64,000 nucleotides of DNA, taken from the NCBI GenBank assembly GCA_965279355.1, contig OZ257155.1, positions 930,001 to 994,000 on the forward strand. The letters run 5' to 3'. Under the pieces are notes generated by a model. That model was not told the DNA's origin. It saw nothing but the letters and a program-made list of their open reading frames with translations, and made no database searches. Of the stretch, positions 57,118 to 64,000 are shown piece by piece. This stretch comes from G965279355 sp965279355 (GTDB lineage: Bacteria > Pseudomonadota > Alphaproteobacteria > CACIAM-22H2). Position numbers and translations under genes: made by a program. Every line of letters starts with the position of its first letter. Position 1 is the stretch's first letter.

Positions 57118-57699
57118 ATGGGACGGGCGAGAGGACCAAAAAGCCGCAAGAGCGAGCTGTCGCCATCGGACTTCGGTCCGGTACGGCTCGTACGGGTGCG
57201 AAAGCCCAAAACCGGCGGGGGGAAGCTGTCCCGATCGCAGGTCGTTACGGTGCGGCTGGACCCACGGATGCGATATCTCGCCGAACTAGCCGCCCGAAAA
57301 GATCGCCGGACCCTTTCGGCATTCATAGAACTGGCAATCGAGGATCGCGTCAGGCCGCTGCTCCCGCCCGTCAACCGAATGCAAATCGGCCCTAAAGAAC
57401 TCTGGAGCCCAGATCCTGCGGAGCGGTTCGCTCGCCTGGCGATCCAGCATCCAGATTTGCTTACGGATGAACAGCAGGCACTCTGGACCGCGATCAAAGA
57501 CAGCAATCTGCTTTGGCTGGGTGGTGACCAACTGCAAGGCAGCTGGGAATGGGATTGGGGAAGGCTCGAGCGCGACGTTTTTCCAAAGCTGCGTGAGCAC
57601 TGGAACGTCTTCAATCGCGTCGCCCTAGGAGAAACGTCCCCTGAGTCGGCACCCAAATGGCCGGCTTATGGCGGGCGCGATAGAGCCCACCGGAAATAA
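57118..57699 (+). CDS. Ribbon-helix-helix-like protein next to the integrase
   Basis: This 193-aa protein has a basic N terminus (MGRARGPKSRKSELSPSD) followed by a segment that reads as a CopG/RHH fold: QVVTVRLDPRMRYLAELAARKDRRTLSAF. The C-terminal half is acidic and aromatic-rich (LLWLGGDQLQGSWEWDW). The end of the gene overlaps the first possible integrase start (57668). It may repress the integrase or act with AlpA. The RHH call rests on pattern only. Confidence 0.58.
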   Translation: MGRARGPKSRKSELSPSDFGPVRLVRVRKPKTGGGKLSRSQVVTVRLDPRMRYLAELAARKDRRTLSAFIELAIEDRVRPLLPPVNRMQIGPKELWSPDPAERFARLAIQHPDLLTDEQQALWTAIKDSNLLWLGGDQLQGSWEWDWGRLERDVFPKLREHWNVFNRVALGETSPESAPKWPAYGGRDRAHRK

Positions 57700-57724
57700 T
57701 CGAATAGAGACCGAGGTCTGGGAA

Positions 57725-58912
57725 ATGGCAAAGACGTTCGTCAGACTCAGCCGGCCGACGATGCGAAAGCTGCCCGAGGGCGGTCGTATTTTCGAGCACG
57801 GAATCGTATTTGAGCGCACCTCTCACAATGACGGCGTGTTTTCCATCAATGTCATGGTCGACGGCCAGCGCATTCACCGCGTCGTCGGACGTGAGTCGGA
57901 TGGCACGACCCGACGGCAGGCTGAGGAATACGTCGAAAAGCTTCGCCGAGACGCGCGCGAAAATAGGCTGTCTCTTCCGAAGGGACGCAAGCTCGCCTTC
58001 GGGGTTCGGGAAGCAGTCGAAAAGTACCTGGCACGGTTAGAGGAAGAAGGCGGCAAGGATCTCAAGATGAAGTGCAAGCGGTTCGCGCTTCACTTGACGC
58101 CGTTCTTCGGGGCGATACAGCTGTCGAAACTCTCGGGTTTCGATGTTGAAAGATACAAAAAGCACCGCCTGGAAGAGAATGTCATTCGCGCAAGGACCAG
58201 GGACGGCAAGCCGGTCTTTGGCGGAAAAACCAAGCCCGGAACGGTGAACCGGGAGCTTGCTGCCCTTTCCCACCTGCTTAACAAAGCCTTCGAATGGGGC
58301 TGGATAGACAGGCGAGAGGTACGCATCCGTCGTTTCCGCGAAGATCAGACCCGAATCACCTATCTCACGGTTGAGCAAATCGGCCGGCTGCTTGAGTGCG
58401 CCAAATCCGATCCGAATGAGCAAATTTATTTATTCGTGCTCGTCGGTCTCGAGACCGCGATGCGTCGGTCAGAGATTCTGTCGATTCGGCGAGAGCACAT
58501 CGATCTCTCGCGGCGAGTTGTCTTCGTGCCGGTTGCCAAGGCTGGAGCGCGCGAGCAGCCGATCACAGAGCATCTGGCCGACTTTCTTGACCAGTATATG
58601 CGTGCTCTGCCTCCGGGCACCTCGTGGCTTTTCCCGTCGCCTGCAGCACGGGCGGGTCATACAACAGACATTCGAAAGGCGTTCCGTCGCGTAGTTGCAG
58701 CTGCCGGTATGGACCCGGACCAAGTCGTGCGGCACACGTTGCGGCACACAGCCATCACTCACCTAGTGCAGGCTGGCGTCGATCTGCCGACAGTGAAACG
58801 AATTTCAGGTCACAAGACGCTTATCATGGTCGAGCGTTATGCCCACGCTAACGGCGACCATATCCGGACTGCGATGGAGAAGCTTGAGAGCCGCTATCGC
58901 AACATTGGCTAG
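57725..58912 (+). CDS. Tyrosine integrase of the island
   Basis: This 395-aa phage-type integrase has an N-terminal arm-binding-like region, a core-binding domain (FGVREAVEKYLARLEEEGG...) and a C-terminal catalytic domain with ETAMRRSEILSIR (Arg), HTLRHTAITHL (H-x-x-R), SGHKTL (His) and VERYAH (nucleophilic Tyr). ATG 57725 is chosen; ATG 57668 is in frame and would add 19 residues. It ends 94 bases from the tRNA-Phe repeat, the classic position for the integrase of a tRNA-targeted island, and it should catalyse recombination between the 47-bp repeats. Confidence 0.93.
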   Translation: MAKTFVRLSRPTMRKLPEGGRIFEHGIVFERTSHNDGVFSINVMVDGQRIHRVVGRESDGTTRRQAEEYVEKLRRDARENRLSLPKGRKLAFGVREAVEKYLARLEEEGGKDLKMKCKRFALHLTPFFGAIQLSKLSGFDVERYKKHRLEENVIRARTRDGKPVFGGKTKPGTVNRELAALSHLLNKAFEWGWIDRREVRIRRFREDQTRITYLTVEQIGRLLECAKSDPNEQIYLFVLVGLETAMRRSEILSIRREHIDLSRRVVFVPVAKAGAREQPITEHLADFLDQYMRALPPGTSWLFPSPAARAGHTTDIRKAFRRVVAAAGMDPDQVVRHTLRHTAITHLVQAGVDLPTVKRISGHKTLIMVERYAHANGDHIRTAMEKLESRYRNIG

Positions 58913-58932
58913 AGCGCGCCACGCCCTACAGC

Positions 58933-58947
58933 GCGCACGATTACACG
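58933..58947 (+). repeat. Candidate integrase arm-type site, right end
   Basis: Same 15-mer as at 25328-25342, 59 bases inside the right repeat. The overlapping ATTACACGCG is itself duplicated (58940-58949 and 58951-58960), which fits clustered arm sites. Confidence 0.4.
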
Positions 58948-59006
58948 CGAATTACACGCGCGGCCCTGTACGCTTAATCGGAACGCGAACCAAGTCTTTG
59001 AGAATA

Positions 59007-59083
<77 letters not shown>

Positions 59084-59133
59084 CCACAAGGAACGCCGCT
59101 TATAGTGAATCGGGCGGGGTCTGTCCAGATGCG

Positions 59134-59343
59134 CTAACCCGCTTCAGGATCATCGATTTCCGGCGATTCCCGGGTCGGTATGCGGTAATCCCCCTGCAGC
59201 CAGCGGCGCAGGTCCTCGTCGGCGCATCGCTTGGAACAGAATGGCTCGCTGCCCTGGAGCGGAGGGCGGCCGCAGATCGGGCATTTCTTCCGGTTCCGCT
59301 TCTGGCGCGGCCCCGGGAAGGCGATCAACTTGTCGCTGCTCAT
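59134..59343 (-). CDS. yacG: DNA gyrase inhibitor / zinc-binding protein YacG
   Basis: This 69-aa protein has four zinc ligands in CPICGRPP and FCSKRCADEDL (C-x2-C and C-x3-C). YacG binds GyrB and inhibits gyrase, as known in E. coli. It lies 13 bases after rng on the same strand, in the housekeeping order maf-rng-yacG-tRNA-Phe. Confidence 0.95.
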   Translation of the reverse strand: MSSDKLIAFPGPRQKRNRKKCPICGRPPLQGSEPFCSKRCADEDLRRWLQGDYRIPTRESPEIDDPEAG

Positions 59344-59356
59344 GGTGACGCTGCTT

Positions 59357-60496
59357 TTACTCCACGCTGCCCGCGGCCCTGGCGCGGGGCCTGATCATCT
59401 CGAACATCCCGGCTTTCGTCCAGCCGACGAGCTGGACCGGGACCCGGTCATGGGCGATGACGCGGGCCAGTTCCGCTTCCAGCGTCGTCCGCTCCGCCCG
59501 GTTCATGATGCGGCCGAAATCAACCACGATCAGCCCGCCGATATCGCGCAGGCGCAGTTGCCGCGCGATCTCGACCGCCGCCTCCCGGTTGGTCTGCGGC
59601 ACCGCGTCGCGGCGCTGGGTCGCGCTGCCGGTATCAACATCGATGGCGGTCAAGGCGGCGGTGGGTTCGATCGAAATGCGCCCACCCGACGGCAGGTCGA
59701 GCACGCGCTCCTCCGCGCTCGCCAGCACATCGGCGATGCCGTGCCGGTCGAACAGGCTGCCCTCCGTCGGCTCAACCTCGGTCGCCGGCGGCGCGCCGTC
59801 GAAGAACCGCGTGGCAACGGCGGGAAGCCGCCGCGCGATGTTGGCATCGTCGATGACAAAGCGTGGCCAGGCCTGCCCGGCGAAGCGGCGCAGTAACCGG
59901 ATCAGGCCGTCGCTGGTGTCGAGCAGGCAGAGCGGCGGCGTCGCGTTTTTCTCCGCGGCCGCCAGGGCCTGCCATTTCGCGCGGAGCGCCGCGATTTCGG
60001 CGATGACATCGGCGGCCTTCATATCGGCCGCGGCGGCACGAACAATGAGCCCCTCGCCGCTTCGCCTCTCGCCGGCCAGCACCGTTTCGAGTGCCTTGCG
60101 GGATTTCTCCGAGCCCAGCCGCCTGGAGAACGACAGTCCCTTGCCGCCCGGCAAAAGAACCACCGCCCGCCCGTCGAGCGCCACCCGGCGGCTGACCCGC
60201 GCCGCCTTGTCGCCGTTGGGTGCTTCAATGATCTGAACCGTCAGCACGCTGCCTTCGGTAATCGGGCGGTCGGTGTCGAGCATTGCGGGCCGCTCCAGTC
60301 CGATCTCCACAAACACCGCGCGCAGCTGCGGTGCTTCGCGCACTACGCGGCCGACATAGATGCCGCCGAGCGCGCCGCTCTGCTGCTTCGCCTCGACAAC
60401 GATCTCGATCAGTTCGCCCTGCGCAAGCGCCGCCGCGCGGAACGTTTCGCCGCGCGTCTCGACCAGAACTTCGTCGATCTCTGTCCGCACGCTCAC
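59357..60496 (-). CDS. Ribonuclease E/G family protein
   Basis: This 379-aa ribonuclease G-type enzyme has the N-terminal S1-like fold (GGIYVGRVVREAPQLRAVFVEIG), a DNase I-like catalytic core with metal-binding Asp residues in AIDVDTGSAT and IVVDFGRIMN, and a C-terminal helical part. It lacks the long C-terminal scaffold of RNase E, and the zinc-link Cys pair is not evident. GTG 60496 overlaps the maf stop (GTGA); the frame is open further upstream inside maf. It cleaves AU-rich single-stranded RNA and matures rRNA in this family. Short proteins of this kind are common in alphaproteobacteria beside maf. Confidence 0.92.
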   Translation of the reverse strand: MSVRTEIDEVLVETRGETFRAAALAQGELIEIVVEAKQQSGALGGIYVGRVVREAPQLRAVFVEIGLERPAMLDTDRPITEGSVLTVQIIEAPNGDKAARVSRRVALDGRAVVLLPGGKGLSFSRRLGSEKSRKALETVLAGERRSGEGLIVRAAAADMKAADVIAEIAALRAKWQALAAAEKNATPPLCLLDTSDGLIRLLRRFAGQAWPRFVIDDANIARRLPAVATRFFDGAPPATEVEPTEGSLFDRHGIADVLASAEERVLDLPSGGRISIEPTAALTAIDVDTGSATQRRDAVPQTNREAAVEIARQLRLRDIGGLIVVDFGRIMNRAERTTLEAELARVIAHDRVPVQLVGWTKAGMFEMIRPRARAAGSVE

Positions 60497-61071
60497 ACCG
60501 GAAAACCCAGACCGCGCAGCATGGCGGCGGTGGAAAACAGGTCGAGGCCGACCACGTTTGAGTAGGAGCCGCTGAGGCTCCGCACGAATGCCGCCGCCCG
60601 TCCCTGGATCGCATAGCCGCCCGCCTTGCCAGACCACTCGCCGGAGTCAATGTAGCGTTCGATATCGATCTCATGCAGGCGCGTGAACGTAACGGCGGTG
60701 CAGATCTGACGTTCCGAGATCCGGCCATCGGGTGCCAGCAGGCAGATCGCACCATAGACGCGATGGCGCCGTCCCGACAGAAGCTTGAGGCAGATCCGCG
60801 CCTGCTCTGCCGTCTCCGCCTTCGGCAAGGCGCGCCGGCCGCACGCGACCACGGTGTCGGCGGCCAGCACCGCCGCATCGGCAAAGCGCGGCTGCAGCGC
60901 CTGCGCCTTCAGACGCGCCAGCCGTTCGACCGTCTGCGGCGGAAGTTCCTTCTTCAGCGGCGCCTCATCGATCTCGGATGCTTCGATCACATCCGGCACG
61001 ATTCCGATCTGCGCCAGCAGATCGCGGCGGCGCGGCGAAGCCGAAGCCAGGACAAGGCGGGGAGTGTTCAT
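60493..61071 (-). CDS. maf: Maf-family nucleotide pyrophosphatase
   Basis: This 192-aa protein has the Maf opening RLVLASASPRRRDLL and the VLAADTVVACGRR and SGRRHRVYGA blocks. It hydrolyses dTTP/UTP or modified nucleotides to monophosphates, limiting incorporation of altered bases. Its ATG overlaps the phosphatase stop (ATGA), and its stop overlaps the rng start. Confidence 0.95.
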   Translation of the reverse strand: MNTPRLVLASASPRRRDLLAQIGIVPDVIEASEIDEAPLKKELPPQTVERLARLKAQALQPRFADAAVLAADTVVACGRRALPKAETAEQARICLKLLSGRRHRVYGAICLLAPDGRISERQICTAVTFTRLHEIDIERYIDSGEWSGKAGGYAIQGRAAAFVRSLSGSYSNVVGLDLFSTAAMLRGLGFPV

Positions 61072-61511
61072 GACGTCTTACCATTCCCCGGAAAGCGCTC
61101 TTTGACACGTTTGAGAATCTGATCGCGGACCTGCCGATAGGAGTCCAGCATGGCTTCGCGATTGCCCTCGACGATGGTCGGATCGTAGGTCGGCCAGTAT
61201 TCGACATCGCAGGCCATCACGCGGGTCATCTCCATCGCACGATGCTGCGCCTCAGGCGACATGGTGATGATCAGGTCGAAGGACGTATCCGCAAGGTCCT
61301 CGAAACTCTTGTTGCGATGCTTGGTGACATCGATGCCGATCTCCGCCATCACCTGGATCACGAACGGATCGATGGGCTGGCCGTTCACGCCGACGGAATC
61401 CACGAATACCGTCTTGCCATGCAGGTGCTTGAGCAGCGCCTCTGCCATCGGCGAACGGATGGAGTTGAGCGTACACGCAAAGAGAACGCTGCCTGGAAGA
61501 GCCACCATCAT
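61068..61511 (-). CDS. Low-molecular-weight protein-tyrosine-phosphatase family protein
   Basis: In this 147-aa protein the P-loop reads FACTLNSIRSPMAE, matching C-x5-R of the LMW phosphatase fold, and TMSPEAQHR and EYWPTYDPT supply the late acidic region. Similar proteins in this gene order are often annotated as protein-tyrosine phosphatase or arsenate reductase-like. ATG 61511 is preceded by GAGGGG. The gene is translationally coupled to maf. An infA gene, often found near here in relatives, is absent. Confidence 0.92.
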   Translation of the reverse strand: MMVALPGSVLFACTLNSIRSPMAEALLKHLHGKTVFVDSVGVNGQPIDPFVIQVMAEIGIDVTKHRNKSFEDLADTSFDLIITMSPEAQHRAMEMTRVMACDVEYWPTYDPTIVEGNREAMLDSYRQVRDQILKRVKERFPGNGKTS

Positions 61512-61516
61512 TCCCC

Positions 61517-61990
61517 TCAGCCCCGGATATGCAGGACACAGATGAGGGTGAAAAGACGGCGCGCCGTATTCTTGTCGAGTTCGATCTTGCCGTCGAGGCG
61601 TTCGCGCAGCAGGTCAGAGCCTTCGTCATGCAAGGCACGGCGGCCCATATCGAGCGCCTCGATCTGGGACGGGCTAGAGCGTTTGATCGCGGCGTAGTAG
61701 CTCTCGCAGACCGTGAAGTAGTCCTTCACGATGCCGCGGAACGGGTTTAGCGGAAGCTGAACCTTGCTGAGCGGCTTGGCACCGTCGAGCCGGATATCGA
61801 AGATCAGCCGGTTCTCCTCGATGCCGAGGAAGAGCTCGTAGGGACCGCCGGTTTCGCCGACAACGGTGAAGCTGTTCTCTTCCAGCAGGTCGAAGATGGC
61901 GACGGCGCGCTCATGCTCGACATCGGGATTGCGGCGCACCACCGTGCGCTCGTCGAGCTCGATCTTGACGATGCGCTGAGGCAGCCCCAC
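61517..61990 (-). CDS. UPF0262 family protein
   Basis: This 157-aa protein matches UPF0262, a conserved alphaproteobacterial family of unknown function found next to hisD. Typical stretches are VGETGGPYELFLGIEENRLIFDI and GIVKDYFTVCESYYAAI. The likely start is GTG 61990, six bases after hisD. Confidence 0.93.
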   Translation of the reverse strand: MGLPQRIVKIELDERTVVRRNPDVEHERAVAIFDLLEENSFTVVGETGGPYELFLGIEENRLIFDIRLDGAKPLSKVQLPLNPFRGIVKDYFTVCESYYAAIKRSSPSQIEALDMGRRALHDEGSDLLRERLDGKIELDKNTARRLFTLICVLHIRG

Positions 61991-61996
61991 GAACCG

Positions 61997-63328
61997 CTAC
62001 CGCCGGGGCGGCGCAAGCCGCACGGAAATCGACAGCGCGTGCGCGGCCAATCCTTCGGCCTGCGCCAACGCCACCGTCGGCATGCCAAGCTTCTTCAGGC
62101 CCGCCGCATCGCAGCCGATCAGTGACGTGCGCTTCATGAAATCCAGCACGCCGAGGCCCGACGAGAACCGCGCCGTCCGCGAGGTCGGCAGAACGTGGTT
62201 CGGGCCCGCCAGATAATCGCCCAGCGCCTCAGGCGCATAGCGGCCGAGGAAGATCGCGCCGGCATGGCGCACGCGATTGGCCAGCGCATCCGGCTTCTCG
62301 ACGGCAAGCTGCAGATGCTCGGGCGCCAGCGCGTCGATCAGCGGTAGCGCCTCGGCAAGCCGGCGCACGACAATGATGGCGCCATGGCGTTGCCAGCTCT
62401 CGCGCGCAATCGCGGCGCGCGGCAGGGTTTCCAGTTCCTTCGCGACCGCCGCCGCGACGGCATCGGCGAATTTCGCATTGTCGGTGATCAGCACCGACTG
62501 CGCGGCGGCGTCGTGCTCCGCCTGCGCCAGCAGGTCAACGGCGATCCAGCGCGGATCGTTGCGGCGGTCGGCGACGATCACGACTTCCGAGGGGCCCGCG
62601 ATCAGATCGATGCCGACGGTTCCGAACACCATGCGCTTGGCCGCCGCGACATAGGCGTTGCCGGGCCCGGTGATCTTGTCGACCGGCGCGATGGTCGCGG
62701 TGCCGTAGGCCAGCGCCGCCACGGCCTGCGCCCCACCGACGCGATAGATTTCATCGACGCCGGCAAGATGCGCCGCCGCCATCACCAGTGGATTCAATTT
62801 CCCATCCGGCGACGGCACCGTCATGACCAGACGCTTCACTCCGGCGACCTTGGCCGGCACCGCATTCATCAGCACCGAGCTTGGATAGGCGGCCGTGCCG
62901 CCCGGAACGTACAGCCCGGCGGCCTCGATCGGCGTCCAGCGCGCGCCCAGCCGCAATCCGGCGCTGTCGCGATAACGCATATCGACCGGGCGCTGACGCT
63001 TGTGATAGTCGCGGATGCGGGTCGCGGCCAGACGAAGCGCCGCCAGCGTCTTCGCCGGCACCTGCTTCATCAACCGTGATACTTCCGCGGGTGAAATCCG
63101 CAGCTGGTCGGCGGTCAAAGACAGACGATCGAAGCGCTTTGTGTAGTCCAGCAGCGCGACATCGCCGCGCCGCTTCACATCCTCAACGATGGCGGCAACG
63201 ACGGAATCGACATTGGTCGCGGACTCAGCACGGTCGGCAAGGACCGCCTTGAACACGGCATCGAAGCCGCGCGCACTATTGTCCAGCCGGCGCGGGCCGG
63301 GCTTCGCGGTGTTGCCGTCAGGCGGCAC
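61997..63328 (-). CDS. hisD: Histidinol dehydrogenase
   Basis: This 443-aa enzyme catalyses the last two steps of histidine synthesis, from histidinol to histidine with two NAD+. Diagnostic blocks are GPGNAYVAAAKR, the DLLAQAEHDAAAQS zinc/catalytic region and HLQLAVEKPDAL. The start is GTG 63328, overlapping the hisG stop by 11 bases, which suggests translational coupling. Confidence 0.97.
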   Translation of the reverse strand: MPPDGNTAKPGPRRLDNSARGFDAVFKAVLADRAESATNVDSVVAAIVEDVKRRGDVALLDYTKRFDRLSLTADQLRISPAEVSRLMKQVPAKTLAALRLAATRIRDYHKRQRPVDMRYRDSAGLRLGARWTPIEAAGLYVPGGTAAYPSSVLMNAVPAKVAGVKRLVMTVPSPDGKLNPLVMAAAHLAGVDEIYRVGGAQAVAALAYGTATIAPVDKITGPGNAYVAAAKRMVFGTVGIDLIAGPSEVVIVADRRNDPRWIAVDLLAQAEHDAAAQSVLITDNAKFADAVAAAVAKELETLPRAAIARESWQRHGAIIVVRRLAEALPLIDALAPEHLQLAVEKPDALANRVRHAGAIFLGRYAPEALGDYLAGPNHVLPTSRTARFSSGLGVLDFMKRTSLIGCDAAGLKKLGMPTVALAQAEGLAAHALSISVRLAPPRR

Positions 63329-63983
63329 GGGCGGTGACCTCGGAGACGCGGTCGATCCACGGCGCCACTTCTTCGTAGCGGGTCTTCAAAGCGGCGCGAT
63401 TGACGATCAGGCGCGAGGTGATATCGGCGATGTGCTCAACCTCGACCAGACCGTTGGCCTTCAGCGTGGCGCCGGTCGACACGAGATCGACGATGCGCGG
63501 GCACAGGCTGAGGATCGGCGCCAGTTCAACCGCACCGTTGAGCTTCACGCACTCCGCCTGCACGCCGCGCGCGGCAAAGTGCTTGCGCGCGACGTTGGGA
63601 TATTTCGTCGCGACGCGGACATGGCTCCAGCTGCGCGGATCGTCACGTCCGGCGAGCTCCACCGGCTCAGCCACCGAGATGCGGCACTTGCCGATGCCGA
63701 GATCGAGGGGCGCGTAGATCTCCGCGTAGTCGAATTCCATCATCACGTCGTAACCAGCGACGCCGATATGCGCGGCACCGAAGGCGACGAACGTCGCGAC
63801 GTCGAAGGCGCGCGTGCGCACGATATCGAGACCGGGCTGGTTCGTGGCGAACTGCAGCTTGCGGGTCGAAGGGTTGTCGAACTCGGGCTCCGGCTCGATG
63901 CCGGCCTGGCGCAGCATCGGCATCACTTCGCCGAGGATGCGGCCGTTGGGCAGCGCGAGGATGAGCTTGTCGTTGGATGTCAC
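63318..63983 (-). CDS. hisG: ATP phosphoribosyltransferase, short form
   Basis: This 221-aa enzyme catalyses the first step of histidine synthesis. It opens with LILALPNGRILGEVMPML and has the PRPP-binding LVSTGATLKANGL loop. At this length it lacks the C-terminal regulatory domain and belongs to the short form, which works with HisZ (not in the window). The start appears to be GTG 63983, with GGAG about nine bases upstream. The frame stays open to the window edge, so a start further upstream is possible. Confidence 0.95.
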   Translation of the reverse strand: MTSNDKLILALPNGRILGEVMPMLRQAGIEPEPEFDNPSTRKLQFATNQPGLDIVRTRAFDVATFVAFGAAHIGVAGYDVMMEFDYAEIYAPLDLGIGKCRISVAEPVELAGRDDPRSWSHVRVATKYPNVARKHFAARGVQAECVKLNGAVELAPILSLCPRIVDLVSTGATLKANGLVEVEHIADITSRLIVNRAALKTRYEEVAPWIDRVSEVTARAA

Positions 63984-64000
63984 TTTAAGAAAAACTCCGT

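Overview
The window is GC-rich alphaproteobacterial chromosome. The right end (59.0-64 kb) carries a compact minus-strand run hisG-hisD-UPF0262-low-Mr phosphatase-maf-rng-yacG-tRNA-Phe. Families such as UPF0262, YacG and short-form HisG, in this order, point to a member of the Hyphomicrobiales (Rhizobiales) or a close relative. I cannot fix the genus.

Three blocks can be recognised. (1) Positions 1-18150 hold an aromatic-acid catabolic cluster: a GMC oxidoreductase, a two-subunit Rieske oxygenase, a one-component phthalate-type Rieske oxygenase, a Gfo/Idh/MocA dehydrogenase of the Pht4 type, a class II aldolase-type protein (possible dihydroxyphthalate decarboxylase), a LigB-type extradiol dioxygenase and a LigJ-like amidohydrolase. 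Uptake is covered by a fused DctQM TRAP permease with two DctP binding proteins and by a TctC binding protein. Three paralogous FadR-type GntR regulators sit among them. Together they suggest uptake of an aromatic or phthalate-like acid, dihydroxylation, rearomatisation/decarboxylation and protocatechuate-type meta cleavage. (2) Positions 18.2-25.2 kb are a recombinase module: two excisionase-like HTH proteins, two overlapping tyrosine recombinases and a frameshifted large serine recombinase. (3) Positions 25161-59053 are a 33.8-kb genomic island bounded by a perfect 47-bp direct repeat of the 3' part of tRNA-Phe. The intact tRNA gene is at the right end, beside the island's own tyrosine integrase.

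The island cargo is a dense defence cluster. From left to right: an ARPP-1 protein, divergent from a WYL regulator; then a long plus-strand run of SNF2 helicase-DUF3883, sacsin/Hsp90-like (GHKL) ATPase, DUF262-HNH nuclease, DUF1156 adenine methyltransferase, Swt1-HEPN/DUF499 ATPase, degenerate PLD protein, two membrane proteins, a PD-(D/E)XK-like protein, a SpoT-type HD hydrolase, an exported repeat protein, an HNH nuclease with a probable PUA-like reader, and a TM0106 RecB-like nuclease/UPF1-like helicase. The right part (53.7-58.9 kb) is the element's maintenance module: XRE regulator, small membrane proteins, DUF1376 protein, AlpA-like regulator, ribbon-helix-helix protein and integrase. 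I saw no relaxase, type IV secretion or capsid genes.

The most interesting object is the tightly spaced core at 27667-44837 (helicase-nuclease, GHKL ATPase, DUF262-HNH, DUF1156 methylase, HEPN-DUF499 ATPase, PLD-like protein). It looks like a methylation-linked anti-phage system related to, but not the same as, DISARM or BREX. The tRNA-Phe fragment beside the serine recombinase also suggests that block 2, and perhaps the catabolic block, entered earlier at the same tRNA, so this would be a tandem island array.
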